Assembly (NCBI GenBank): GCA_029204225.1
Contig: CM055112.1
Span: 43,211,025-43,275,024 of the forward strand
Direction of reading: 5' to 3'
Source of the DNA: Diphasiastrum complanatum
Taxonomy: Eukaryota > Streptophyta > Lycopodiopsida > Lycopodiales > Lycopodiaceae
DNA: 64,000 bases
The notes beneath the pieces were generated by a model, which made no database searches, was not told where the DNA came from, and saw only the letters and a list, made by a program, of their open reading frames with translations. The position numbers and the translations under genes were made by a program. Below are positions 44,206 to 57,039 of the stretch, piece by piece (position 1 is the stretch's first letter; each line of letters starts with the position of its first letter).

Positions 44206-44386
44206 GAAGTCAAGTTAATACTTTAAAAAAATTAACATTAATTGAACTAACAAATAGTGAATTTTAATCTTGTAGCTCAAAAAACAAATTCATATAATCG
44301 TCCTTGTCCAATATAATGAAAATATTGAACATAAACAACGTAATCAAAAAGAAATTTATTTTGTCTCTTATCGTAGCTCCCCGTAA

Positions 44387-46554
44387 CTATGTATCTACAT
44401 GTTCTTCTTGTAGTGATTGTTGTGAAATGGCCATAGGTATATTGGCCTCCACAAGAAATTCTCTACTAGCATTGATATTTGGATCTTCATACAAAGTATC
44501 TTTTTGGATATCGTAAACTTGGAGCTCTTGTGATGCTTGACCCAGTGATTTCAAAAGTCTTCGGAAAGTTTTTCCTGTGCATCGTCTATTGTGACATTAT
44601 CCTTATTGAGGTCCTCGTGCAAACTTGCGCTTCTATAAAAAATTTTGACTTCTGAAAGAACATCAACCATCATAGAACAATAGCCCTCAAGAAAATCTTT
44701 TTCACATGAGCTATTAACAAACGCGATTGTATTTCTTTCATTTTGTAATGCTTCTCTCATACCATATCCTCCAGTATAAGGATCGATTACCACTTTTCCT
44801 TTGGGACAAAACAAAGAGATTATGTTGACATACAGTTGACGATCCATAGGATATTTGCTTATTCCTCCTCCAACAAGGTGGCATTGTTCATAAAGAATTG
44901 GCTTATAAAAAATTGTAGCTTTTGTTTCTTCTTCCAACAACTCTGCATCGGTCATAGTGTCTTCATCAGCATCATCTTCAACTTCCTGGTAGATATTGGA
45001 TGGCATTTGATTGCCACCAATGTCTATTAAACCTTTCCAATCTTTATTTTCTTCTGTCTTGGATATGAATGCCATAACTATACAAAGATCATGACTGAGA
45101 ATATACTTTTTAGTATGCATGATTCCCTTGGTATATAATCCATATTGTATAGAAAATGAACCTACTATGTGTTTCAACGTGTTTTCTATATGATACAACG
45201 AAGGACCGTATGGAACAAATGCAATAACAATATATGAATCACCTGATTGGATATTTGCAATACAATCAACCAACCTTTTAAATGACTCTATTGTCCATTC
45301 GACATCTTTTCCTTGTGAGGTTGTATCTAAGATAATCAAGCCGATGTCGTTGTCGTTGCCCCGAGCTGCAACCACTTCAGTAAAACATGATGCATAGGTC
45401 CATCATTACATATTTTCCATGGTTTTTCAAGAGTGCATTGTTGTATTCCAGACACCTGGGCATAGGCCAATCGTAAGTCTGTTTGTACAGTTTCCGGCAA
45501 TTCAACTTTCTTTTTTGTTTTGTTGATAGCGTTTTTCATCCACTCAGCACTACGATTGTACATTTTTTTGTATGTGCCTTCTTGTATTCCATACTTTCTC
45601 TTTACTTCGTCATACACTGAGTTCTTATTGCCCAAAGCATTTCCCAAAAAGTCACATATGGCACTTTTCAAAACCCTGTTATATTTGTACTTGAGAGCAA
45701 CATCCTCCATGTCCTCATGGTCTTTTAGAGTTTTTATTCTCTTCGAAAGAATTTTACCTCGAAGGATTTGATCTTGTATCTTGTATATTTCAGCTTCCAT
45801 CAAACCTTGAATACAACGAAACAAACTAGCACTAAGAGGTGTGGTTCCGTCGGCCTGTATTTTGTAACCATCTTTTTCAAAACGCAACAAACACAAATTT
45901 TCAATAATGTCTGCCAGTTGTCCAGCAACATAGTTGTCCATGATTATAATCCATCTATCAAACAAAGATCTCTCACAAAGGATCATATGCATATCATGCT
46001 TAATGCTCATTTTTTCCATTGTTAGTTTGACCGTACCAATAAATTCCTACACAAGACATCAAACAAAAGGAATAATTTACATAGTAAAATAACATATATT
46101 ACATACTTAATAGCATTAATCTAAAAATTTTAAAAAACACAAAACAAATCCCTTATAATCAAATAACAAAAAGTAGACATACCGTCCACTTTGTATCCAC
46201 TGTCGAGTGTCCCCCAATTGGCTTTGTTGGATAGCCATAATGCTCCCATTGTTGACGAGCTTGAATAAGTGCATCTTGATATGGTATTTTCTTCAACACT
46301 GCTTGATGCAATTCGTTTTATGTCCTTGAAAGCTTAACAAACCTAGTAGCATCTTGACGACACAATATTCTAGATGTTCTATGACCAAAAATTTTCAGGA
46401 AATGTGATGGACAATGAGGTACTTCCAATAGCTTTCTTGCAGCCGTAATTGAATGTTGTCTCAAGATTATGTAGTATCTATAAGAGAGAAGTCTTTCTTC
46501 TTTCATTTCATCTTTGTTCAGCATTCTTCTTGTTCGAACATCACATGGAACAAG
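44387..46554 (-). pseudogene. Beta-class DNA amino-methyltransferase-like gene, intron-containing, decayed
   Basis: In minus order: an N-terminal block (46,550-46,321, basic, RRMLNKDEMKEERLLSYRYY) with an in-frame TAA at 46,318; NELHQAVLKKIPYQDALIQA … to 46,183; a GT-AG intron at 46,182-46,047; then a 227-codon helical region (MEKMSIKHDMHMILCERSLF …). It next reads LEKPWKICNDGPMHHVLLKW, shifts frame near 45,375, and continues GNDNDIGLIILDTTSQGKDVEW. That fits the W-x-(I/V)-x-x-GD-x-x-x-x-L … D-L-I-(I/L)-x-DPPY region of N4C/N6A methyltransferases, with DPPY replaced by DTTS. A Rossmann-like segment follows, then YPMDRQLYVNIISLFCPKGK-VVIDPYTGGYGM (the KP…L…I…G-D-V-V-L-DPF-x-GxG SAM-binding motif, here DPYTGGYG). 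The motif IV-before-motif I order defines the beta class. A shifted tail ends at TAG 44,387. Interrupted upstream by a copia LTR. Confidence 0.65.
46047..46182 (-). other. Intron of the methyltransferase-like gene
   Basis: 136 bp, donor ACG/GTATGTC and a pyrimidine-rich acceptor TTGTGTAG/GAATTT on the minus strand. The flanking exons join in the same frame (…VDTKWT then EFIGTV…). This is a typical plant intron and argues against a recent bacterial origin. Confidence 0.65.
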
Positions 46555-47285
46555 TGTTGAATTTCACACGTGTGGATTGTCCACTACATGTACTTGTGAT
46601 CTCCTAAGATGTGTAGATGCACCAAGATCAAGACTAGATTGAGATTCAAGATCTATCTTTGATTCTATGGCAAAAACACACTACTACATGCATTCAATCA
46701 CTACTAACTCTCACTCACACGTTTGGGAAGTATTCAAAAAATAATCTAAGTAAAAACAAGCTGCTCTCCTCGAGTAGAGAGAGAAAAAGCATCATGAGCT
46801 CTCGGGTAGAGAGAGAAAGCTAGAAATCCAATAACTCACAAAATCCATGAAATCACCAAATCAATTAGAACCAAAATGAGGACTACAATGATACTAGTAG
46901 ATCCACGAGCTGCCACTATGCTTAACTATGATTGAACCATACTTTGTCACCTCTTGATCCTATTGGACCATTGATCCATGCACCTCTTAATTCTATTGGA
47001 CTATATTCAAGCACACCTCAATTTCCTATTGGACCTCACAAGGTTCCACCTCTAAATCCTATTGGACCTCTTGAAATACATCAAACAAAAGCTTTACACT
47101 TGTCTACACTGGCACGTGTTTAGCCTCTTACTCTTTTTTGGCTCAATAGTGGCATTACAAGTGGAAATGCATAACTTGTCATCTATGCCAAATTTATTCC
47201 TATCAACATCCTACACCTCGATGCCTGATGTAAAAAGCATAAGACCCCTATATCTAACATAGATAATCTTTTTCAATTCTTCACA
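46555..47285 (-). repeat. 3' LTR of a minus-strand copia, same family as the 15.0-20.1 kb element
   Basis: The reverse complement runs from TGTGAAGAATTG to GTGTGAAATTCAACA, about 731 bp, clearly related to the 820-bp LTRs but with several deletions and more substitutions. It is preceded by the polypurine tract ATTTTTTAGGAGGAG (47,286-47,300). CACACGTGTGG and the GTAGAGAGAGA repeats are retained. Confidence 0.9.
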
Positions 47286-47303
47286 CTCCTCCTAAAAAAT
47301 TAT

Positions 47304-48989
47304 CTATGAAGATTTGAGCATTGATCTTGATATAACTCCAAGATTAGATCTGTGCTTGATGAAAGCACTTTTGCTCAAAGGCTTGGTGAGTAGATTGGCA
47401 ATACAAGAGGACGAGTCGACATGCTCCAAATAGATTTCTCCTCCAATAAGTTTTTCTCTCACAAAATGGTGTGCCACTTCTATGTGCTTGCTTCTTGCAT
47501 GAAATATGGGACTATTGGCAAGAGCTTGGGCCGAGATGTTATCACACTTGATCATTGGTAGATCATCCTCCTTGATGCACTTTAGCTCCATTAATAACCT
47601 CTTGATCCAAAGCACTTCTTTGGTAGTTGTAGTGAGTGCTTTGTACTCGGCCTCACATGAAGAGAGAGATATAGTATCTTGCTTTTTGGAAAGCCAAGGT
47701 ATTAGATTGCCTCCAAGAAAAATAGTGTATGCACTAATAGACTTTCGATCCATCTTGTCACTTGAAAAGTCCGAATCCGAGTAGCCAATAATGGATAGAT
47801 TTTCACTTTTATGGAGTAGACCATAATCACAAGATGAAGATACATATCTTAGAATCCTCTTGGCCATCTTCCAATGATGGATCTTAGGATCTTGCATAAA
47901 TTGACTCAATTTGTCCACACAAAAACTTAGATCGGGCCTAGTAATGGTAAGCCAAATCAAGGAGCCTACAAGGCTCCTAAAAAGTGTGATGTCCTCAAAG
48001 GATCTTTCATCACCTTTATTAGGATCTTTTACAATTTGCTCCATTGGAGTATCTATGCTCTTAAAATTTTCCACATGGAATTTTTTCAACATAGAGTGAG
48101 CATATCTAGATTGGCATATAAAGACATGATTTTCATAAAAATCAGTTTCTAGGCCTAGGATGTAATGCATATCTCCTAGATCTTGCATTTTAAACTCACA
48201 TCCAAGTGGTAGCTTGGTTTCATCAACTAGCTTGATACAACTTCCACAAAGAATAATGTCATCAACATAAATTAGAAGAATGACAATATTGTTATCAACA
48301 AACTTTAGATACATGGAAGGATCATAGTCACTAAGAGTAAATCCTAGTGAGATAAGAAAAGAATTAAGTCTTGAATACCATGATCTTGGTGCTTGCTTGA
48401 GTCCATAAAGACTTTGAAGAGCATGCACACTTTGGACTCATCCTTGAGGTTGTTCCATATAGATCTCCTCCTCAAGATAACCATTTAGAAAAGCATTGGA
48501 TACATCTAATTGGAACACCTTCCACTTGAAAAAACAAGCAAGAGAAATAAGAATTCTTATTGTCACCATCTTTGCAACGGGTGCAAAGGTCTCCTCATAA
48601 TCAAGACCATGGATTTGAGCAAATCCTTTGGCACATAATCTTGCTTTATGCTTGTTGATGGTGCCATCATGATTGAACTTGATCCGAAATACCCGCTTGC
48701 AACCAATCACATGCTTGTTGGATGGAGGATCCACAAGCTCCCAAGTATTGTTGGTGATCAATGCATCATACTCTTGCTTCATGGCATCATACCACTCCTT
48801 GGTATTGAGTGCCTCTTGTACATTCTTTGGCTCTTCATGAGAGATATAAAAAACATAATTATTGGAATCAAGATCCACTTGTTTGCCTTTGTCAACATAT
48901 GAGAGCCTCTTAGGCTCGGATCTATCTCTCATGGATCTTCTTGGTGAGAAAATCCAAGGAGTGTCTTCTTCAAATCTCGACCCCATCAC
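47304..48989 (-). pseudogene. Copia reverse transcriptase and RNase H, nearly intact
   Basis: The first ORF (48,989-48,438) contains EYDALITNNTWELVDPPSNK, GLDYEETFAPVAKMVTIRIL and QLDVSNAFLNGYLEEEIYME (motif A), then ends at TGA after EQPQG. After a short frameshifted gap the second ORF (48,428-47,304, 374 codons) has SLYGLKQAPRSWYSRLNSFL, an intact YVDD (VILLIYVDDIILCGS), LGDMHYILGLE, SLVGSLIWLTITRPDLSFCV and RNase H with YSDSDFSSDKMDRKS, SCEAEYKALTTTTKE, KCDNISAQALANSPIFHARS and DSSSCIANLLTKPLSKSAF. Only one frameshift/stop separates it from being open. Confidence 0.9.
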
Positions 48990-49337
48990 ATTATGATTGT
49001 CTTCAAAATCAATAATTGATCATGCATCCATAGATTTCTTGATCTCAGCCTCTTCAAAAGATGAGTGTTGATCTTCATGAAAGACAACATCTCTACTTTC
49101 AATAACTTGAGAAGTAGAGAGTATAAAGACTCTAAAATGTTTTTTATACTTTTATCCTATGGCCAAGTTCAAGCTCCTTGCTCAAAGACAACAGCCATGT
49201 GGCTTACTTTAGGGCATAGATGTGCAAAAAATAAGGCGTTGTACATCATACATGTGGTGATATCTCTCTCCTCTCTTTCATATGATGTGGCACTCTCTCT
49301 TTGTATTCAGCATAGACGTGCCTCACTACGTTCATAT

Positions 49338-49437
<100 letters not shown>

Positions 49438-49559
49438 GCTATATGCAGGAATTTAATGCACAAACCCAATGAACACTACTAGAGCTGATGGCAACAGAGG
49501 TACTCACGTGCTATTGCAACCTGTGGCAACCAGATATAATGACCTTGTACCTACTCGAA

Positions 49560-49830
49560 CTCTAAACGTTTTAAAGATTTATTGATGAAACTTTGGGGCT
49601 TTACCAAGGATGGTTTAAATTGGGTGAAGTTTTACCCATTTATCAGAATATGGATCATGATAGTATTGCCGAACACGCCGTAATCTGCAAACATGTTGTT
49701 ACAAACTTTTTAAAGAAGACCAGATGGCTTCACGGTAAATGTGGTACAAGAAACAAATTAAAAAATGCTATTGATGAGTGTAACTGGATTATGTGAATGG
49801 TGTGGATAAGGCCCAACATAATCCTTGTTT
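49560..49830 (+). pseudogene. N-terminal scrap of the Penelope-like element
   Basis: It encodes LYQGWFKLGEVLPIYQNMDH and FLKKTRWLHGKCGTRN, matching the minus-strand segment 9,552-9,334. After the equivalent of left-arm position 9,312 the similarity jumps straight to 7,785, so the RT core is absent in this copy. Confidence 0.7.
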
Positions 49831-49947
49831 CTATGATCAGTGCACATTATAGGGATACGATCTAACGGTGAGCATTATTAAGCACCCAGTGCACCAAGAT
49901 GTACTGTAATCTCTACATACAAGAAGGTGACACAACCCTAAGTTTCA

Positions 49948-50412
<465 letters not shown>

Positions 50413-51660
50413 TCACTTCTCTACAACGACCATTTTTGCTTGGATGAGAGGAGACTTGTAAATTCATTTGCTAGGTATGCTGGATGGGAATGAGCTCACA
50501 AGATGTTGTGATTATCGTTGATTGATATAGTATTCTTGATAATCTTCTACAAGTGGGCACTGCCTCAAGAGCATCCTTGAACAAATTTAAAAGTATGATA
50601 CTCATCTTTGCTTCTAGTATGTTGTCTTTTGACAGCAAACAGCCACCTAAGGTTTCATATCAGAAGTTCACACGTGATTCGTACCTCTTCGCAAAAAAAT
50701 AGTAGGTGGTTCGCACTTTTGTTTGCAGTTTGTTTGTTGATTTTTGATAATAATTCGTAATACCCTACTGAAATGACAATAGGTTGCCATTTGGAATGCG
50801 ATGGACCATCTTTTATGTTTGCTTTTTTTTTTTGAAAATCAGTAGTATATGACACTACTTGTGATGCATGATATTGTTTCTACTCATAGCTATTTGTAGT
50901 TGGCCGCCAACATGCTACCAGTTTGTCTCATTATCACCTTCTGATATTGATAATAAACATGATGTGTGTTTGTTGATGAGACTTGCAATGCAAATGGTTG
51001 TCTCTGATCATAAGTAAAAGAGGTTCTATGAGGCTCTGATAATAGTATAAGCTTTGAATGCAATGATAACTACAGCGACTTGATGTGCTAAAATTTGAGT
51101 TATGAACTAATAAAGGAATGATTCTATAGCATTTCAAGACACTAGTATCTGCTTCTAATGATGAATCACATAAATTGAGATAAAGATCCTTCTAGGATTA
51201 CGATACTCTTTTAGGGAGGTTGCACTACCATTAACCCATTATTTTTGGTTTGAAATCATTAGTACAGAAGGAGTGTTTCGCTTAAGCAGTTGGAGATGGG
51301 TAGGTTGCAAGAGATGACTTCGCCTCACATTCAGGTATGAAGCTTTGTGAAGTTACACCAAGATGAATGGTAGTCTCACTCAACACTACAATACGGTTCA
51401 TCCACACACGAGGGACTTCAAGAGTTGCTAAAAGTGATTGTTTTCTAGGTTATGTTCCTAAAAGTGCTTACGTTTCATGGTTTGAATTCTATAAGGATTG
51501 GTCTACGTTACCAATATCAAGGTTTGGCATTATTAAAGCTTAAGAGGCTATTGTGAGTAAGCTATGTACTTGTGCAGAGTTTGTCATTTGACGGGCTCGT
51601 ATGGCATGGATTTGCCTAAGCCATAAGGTACTTGGACTCCCAAACGTTTCTTATGGGAAG

Positions 51661-53369
51661 TCCTTGGGGCTAGTATGGCACAAATCTGCCCTAGTACCTA
51701 GCACTGATGCCAAAGTCAAGTCTCTTTTCATTTGTGTATTGCAAGATAGCTTCTTACATGTAGAATGTTTATGTGAACTTAATATATTCTTTTTGCTCTT
51801 GTTCTAATTAGGCATCTACCTGATACGGTTTTGTTATAGGACGAAATGTATTGCTAATTATGAAATGCATGATAGGGAAGATTGGACATATTATTTGTAA
51901 TTGCAATCAAGCTGATAAGGTAGTGAATCTTGTTTCAGACATGGATAACAACTTAAGCTATGATACCAATCTTCCTCAAGTAGCTAACTCGTGCGGTTGT
52001 GTTTTGTGGGATGGTGGCAGGTAACAACTAGGTGTCTTATAACTTGTTTTGCTTTAAGGTACTTTGTACTATAAGACTTTATACAGCTTTGTTTTCACTT
52101 GTAATTCTATAAATCAAAGGGTTCAAAGGGTTTGGTCTTGACTTTTCAAGGGAGACACTGTGAAATCTTGTTACTCTCTAGCAATAAAATTTTCTTTGAG
52201 GTTTCTGATTTTCACTGAACAACTAAGTTTGCGTGGCTAGTGTATTTTGCATATGTGCATGATGATGTGCATGGGAAGAAACAACACCACTTGGATGGAA
52301 ACTGTCATTCTCGTAACCTGCATGCGAAATTTTAAAGGCAATCGCGGACCAGTTGTAGGTACTTGAAAGGATACACTGGCTTGAGCACTACTATCTTCAT
52401 AGACCTTTACACTGCTTTGTTCACTAGCGATGTTGCATCTTTTTTCCTCATGTTGGCTATTATTCCTTTCAATATCTGTGTGGTTGCAATGACATCGAGG
52501 AGAAACAAGAGGAAAAAATATGCTTAGTCTAGTTGAATATGATCATTTATCTATTAGTCTTTTATTTACAAGGTTCCCTCAAAAGCTCAGCCTCGAAGCT
52601 TTTTGCAGTTTTCATGCTGTTGTTACTTGCTACAGCAGTAATTGTTCCTACTAGGCTTTTGCTCGTGGACATGTGCAAATGAAGAGAAAGAAATGGCAGT
52701 TTCATAGAAGAGACAATAATATTGAGCATCAAAGATCCAAAAACAAAGCCTCTCCCCTCGACTACCGAGGATGATAATCATTGTAGGGAGTAACATGTTC
52801 CTCCGAAACATCCATAAATAGTCAAAGACATACAAGCTTGTCCAAGAAAATCCTAAGATTGGGTGATGAGCACAACCGCTGTGCATCTGATGTGTGTATA
52901 TATATAACTATCTACATTGATCATGTATATAGGAATAATGAGACATGTTTAATCCAAACTATAGTAATCAAAAGAAATGCTTTAAGCTAATTCTAACTAT
53001 TTTTGGTTGGTTGTCACTTTCTTCAGCCGCCTTTATGTCTCATGTCCCCTGCGAAAAAGCGTGAAGCATGGACGGTCTGGTTCTTCCCAAAAACTGTGAA
53101 AAAACCGCAGGTAGGCTGGAAGAACATGTTTAACTTTTTTAGACTAAGTGTCACATTTGTCGAAGAAATGCAAAAAGCCTGAAGGTAGGCCAAAACATAA
53201 TCTAAGTCATTTTAGACTGAGTGTCGCATTTTCTCAAAATGCTCTTGGTCTACGGCGGTGACTTCGGGTTTGTTGATGACTTCGGTTGAGTCGGTTGTTG
53301 CCTATGTAGATTTCACGTGTGGGTTGCCAGCTAGATGCGCTTTGAGGGTAGAAACTTCGAGTTTCTTCA
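51661..53369 (-). other. Probable 3' LTR of the RNase H relic plus unassigned sequence
   Basis: Directly downstream (minus orientation) of the polypurine tract at about 53,370-53,385, the first 130 bp matches the LTR start seen at 6,350-6,450. Beyond that no partner exists. An imperfect tandem repeat of about 75-80 bp lies at 53,085-53,240 (TTAGACT-AGTGTC-CATTT occurs twice). A near-match to a primer-binding site (GCTATGATACCA, 51,957-51,968) is present, with one mismatch to GCTCTGATACCA. No genes are supported. Confidence 0.4.
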
Positions 53370-53399
53370 GCTCCCTCTCTTAACGGGGTAGTCTTGTGA

Positions 53400-54262
53400 T
53401 TCTCAGGCTAGCTCTCTATTTTTTAAACATTGTCTTATCTAAAAGCTTTGTGAAGATGTCATCCACCATTTGCTTGGTTGGAATAGAAACGGTCTACAAC
53501 TCGTTTCTTTCAACCAAATCCCTGATCAAATGATACTTGATGGCAATGTGTTTTGTTTTGGAGTGAAACACATGATCCTTTATCAAATGTATAGCAGATG
53601 TGTTGTCCATGTGTAGGATCAGTGGCTTGTTGGCACTCTCTCCTAATCCGTCTAAAAGTTGTTTGAGCCATGTCAGCTCATTAGCCATTTTGTCTACAGC
53701 AACGTATTCTGCCTCATAGGATGATTGGGCAATTATTGTTTGCTTTATGCTGATCCAAATAACAACTCCATTGGCTGCTATGGTGCATCAACCTGAGATG
53801 CCCTTGGAGTCATCTCTTACAAATGCCCAGCTTGCATCTATATAGGATGTCACCTGAAATCTTACATCATAAGAAAAGCAAAGACCATAGTCCTTTGTCT
53901 GTTGTAGGTATTGCAAGATCCTCTTGGCAATTCCTGAGTGTGCAAGACTTGGATTTGTATTGAACTGGCTCATTCTGAACACTACATAAGCAATGTTTGG
54001 CCATGTGTTATCTGCCAAGTACATCAAAGAACCAATAAGCCATTTGTATGGCTTTTCATTTCTGCATTGTCTCTGGGACAGTCTTCACTTGTCATGCAAG
54101 GTACCATAGGAGTGTTCACTCCCTTGCAATCTGTCATTTCAAAATCATCAATAATCCTTTAAAGGTATCTTGACTGGTGTAGATATAATCTTCTACCTTC
54201 AAGATCTTTGTCGATCTGCAAGCCCAAGTAACATTTTGTTTCTCCTAGGTCCTTAAGAAACA
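53400..54262 (-). pseudogene. Copia RT C-terminus and RNase H relic (right-arm copy)
   Basis: Minus-strand copy of the relic at 5,686-6,300 but longer upstream: LYLHQSRYLKG-like sequence at about 54,180, MYLADNTWPNIAYVVFRMSQ, YGLCFSYDVRFQVTSYIDAS, MANELTWLKQLLDGLGESAN, MDNTSAIHLIKDHVFHSKTK. Stops follow GISG and NEL as in the left copy, so the mutations predate the duplication. Its 5' side is cut by the LTR at 54,266. Confidence 0.85.
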
Positions 54263-55247
54263 AAACATTTCTATTACCAAAGCTTTGCTAGCTTTCAGCC
54301 CTCTACCTGACGAAAATGTTTTCGAACGCGAAAGTCAAAAGACATGAAGTGAAAATGTTCACGAACACCATGACGAGAAGACATAATGTGAAAGATTCGT
54401 GAAAGAGAATTTTTTGCGGTACAACAGGAGAAAGTCAGACGACAAGAAAGTCAAACGACTCGAAGCAACACAAAAGTAGTCGCGACACCTTCTTCTACCC
54501 TCATGCTCCAAAAGGGACCAACAAGAGCATGCAAGTACCCCAAAGTACAGATATCTGATCTGATAGCATGACGTCAACAGATACACTCTAGGTCACAGCT
54601 AATCTACCACTCTTGTAATTCGTGATTAGATATAGATGTTAAATCACTCTAATCTAGAAGTTACACCAGGTGACTATATACTTATTGGATGATACTTGAT
54701 ATACACATCAAGTAGTCTAATGCCAGTAAACAAAAAGACGAAAAACACAGAATACGAGTCCGCCTGCCATGGAGACAATTCTGCATAGGATCCGTAGATC
54801 CACAAGTCCGCTAGTAAGCGGGACATTTCTCGTGGGAGAACAGTATTTCTCTCACGCGAATGCACTGCATGGATCTGCATGCAGTGCTTGAAGAATCAAT
54901 AGATGACTTCTTGTCTTGTCTGACCTTGAATATAAATTAGTCTGCTGCTATTTGTGTGTCTGATTCTCTTGTTCATTTAATTTCGCACCTTGGTTTGAAT
55001 TTCATTGAATGTTACGTTAATCTGTTAATGTGGTATAGCAGTGTCTGTCTACATTCTGGAGGACTGTAGGAATGATACAACTGGTAGTGACTAGCAATCA
55101 TACCTGAAGTCCATCCAAATCTATTTCATATTTCAATTTCACATCAATGGTATTAGAGCTTCTTGTCATGAACTGACATAGCCAAAGAACTATCAGATCC
55201 AGGAGGCCAAGCATTCAAACGAACAACCATCAACAAGAGAACAGACA

Positions 55248-56440
55248 ATGGCTTCAATCAATAGCATACAGAGCAAGGTCTGTATAGGTCTTGATTTTCC
55301 AGGATCTAACTTTCTAGCCTGGAAAGTTAAGACATCATTGATACCCAAGGGTGAACGTTTATTCCCCTGGGTGGATGGCACATAAGAGGTGCCTACGACA
55401 TCAGACAAAGAGCTACGCAGGGGAAGGGAGAAAAATTACAAGGCAATAGCTTTGCTATCTTCATCCATCGAATATAGTCTCACGCTTGAGCTGGCTACAC
55501 TCTCCAAAGCAAAGGAGCTGTGAGATACACTCCTCACAAGATTTCAAATGAAATCATGAAGTCAAATAATGATGCTGGAAGATCAGCTGACAAATCTACT
55601 ATGGGATGGGAAAGACCTCACTTCTTTTGTAAGGAAGATGAAGGATCTATTTCTATCACTACATAACCCTAGGGCAGAGAACATAGTGTCAGCTGAGAGT
55701 AGCTCACTTACCTGTTGAAAGGCTTACCTAGATCTTTCCAGACAACCAGAACGCTGCTCGAGAAAGATCCTATAATGGCCCTCGAAAAGGCGATTGTCGA
55801 GATTCAAGAGGAAGTCGAGGCTAGAGAGCACCTTGATCACAAGGATGGTTTTGACCAGGACCTCTACGACAACAAAGAAAAATCCAAGAAGCAATCCAAG
55901 CCTAAGAGGGAGTCGAATCAAAGGCAGGATCGTGATCAGCAAGCAAAGGGGACCAGCAAAGGCAACTGGAAGAGCAAAGGGAGGGTCGAAACAACAAGGT
56001 GGAGAAAAGAAGATTTGCGTGAGCTGTAGAAGAGATGGGCACACAATTGATACATGCTAGCTCAATCCAAAGATTGAGTGTATCCACTGCCACAAGAAGG
56101 GTCACACAGCCATCAATTATCACCTGAACCCGAGGAACAAATCAGCACAGAACAGCCAGGAGAACAATAACAGTTCATCCTATGTCGAGGAGCCTGAGAG
56201 CTTAAAAATGGGCGAAGAGAGGTTGAACAAAAATTGTTCGACCGCCTACATTTGTAAAGACGTGTGTGTAGCGTCAACATCTGATACACATGAGGTGATC
56301 CTAGATTCAGGAGCCACCTCACACTTTGTGACATCAAGACGAATCATGTTTGATTTCAAAAGTGCTGATCCTTCGAGATTCATAGTTCTTGGAGATGGAT
56401 CGTGCCTACACTACAGCAAGACTTGCTTTATGTGGCAAGA
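55248..56440 (+). pseudogene. Copia gag and protease relic
   Basis: Gag-like sequence from about 55,248 (LDFPGSNFLAWKVKTSLIPK …) has multiple breaks. 55,715-56,060 carries the basic linker and a CVSCRRDGHTIDTC knuckle (C-x2-C-x4-H-x4-C). A second C-x2-C-x4-H-like box is at about 56,075-56,115 (CIHCHKKGHTAINYH with the last Cys lost). The protease reads EVILDSGATSHFVTSRRIMF (DSG present) at about 56,290, and is shortened before LQQDLLYVARIADAIMGVTF. Confidence 0.8.
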
Positions 56441-57010
56441 ATAGCTGATGCAATAATGGGTGTGACATTTTTTGATGAAACATGCAATGTGATTGACGCC
56501 AGTACCAGTACCCTGATCACTCAAGGTGGAAGAAAAGATAATCTATATCAACTGAAGGTATGCCGACTTGTAGATCAGGTGCATCAGACTCGTAATGATT
56601 CGCCAGACACTCTGTGGCACAGGAGACTATGCCACATGAACTCAATGGCACTTTACCAAACAATCCATCATGGAGCGATAACAGGGGTCAGCATCTCAAA
56701 TGCAACCAGTTCCACGACCCGTGATGCATGTATGAAGGGTAAGATGTCATGCACTCCATTTGTCAAAGACTCCTACAGAACGACCAAGATTATGGAGTTA
56801 GTGCATTCTGACATCTATGGGCCTTTCAATATGATCTCAGTAGGAGGCTCAAAGTATTACATAACCTTTATTCATGATTATAGTAAATTTGCCAAAGTGT
56901 ACTTTATGTAGAATAAATCTGAAGCACTAGATAAATTCACAGAATATGTGAATTGGGTTGAGAGATGCACAGGCAACGAAGTGAAGCAGATCAGGACAGA
57001 TCGAGGTGGC
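56402..57010 (+). pseudogene. Copia integrase, N-terminal half
   Basis: The zinc-binding region LWHRRLCHMNSMALYQT … CMKGKMSCTPF and the core start MELVHSDIYGPFNMISVGGS (first D), YYITFIHDYSKFAKVYFM, stop, then QIRTDRGGH (second D). The sequence then jumps at about 57,015-57,040 directly into RT motif A. The catalytic E and integrase tail, plus the RT fingers, are deleted. Confidence 0.85.
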
Positions 57011-57039
57011 CATTGTTATTTGCATATGAAGTTGCTTAT

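Larger units (their letters stand above)
46555..49135 (-). mobile_element. 5'-truncated copia element (RT, RNase H, 3' LTR)
   Basis: 3' LTR, polypurine tract, RNase H and RT in canonical order. Everything upstream of the pre-RT linker is lost at about 49,135, where the right arm of the inverted duplication begins. It is a candidate source relative for the enzymes needed by the non-autonomous 15.0-20.1 kb element. The inner LTR end sits inside the methyltransferase-like gene. Confidence 0.9.

Noticed and set aside
44387-46554. Methyltransferase as the DAM-type enzyme of a DIRS retrotransposon
   Set aside because: The motif order (IV before I) is beta-class, unlike the alpha-class-type domain of DIRS elements, and no tyrosine recombinase or DIRS RT is present.
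44387-46554. Recent bacterial gene transfer or contamination
   Set aside because: The gene has a plant-type 136-bp intron, AT-rich surroundings and a copia insertion inside it, so it is resident plant DNA; only an ancient transfer remains possible.
51957-51968. Primer-binding site of another minus-strand element (GCTATGATACCA)
   Set aside because: It has a mismatch at the fourth base, no LTR end next to it and no downstream gag; reported only as a near-match.
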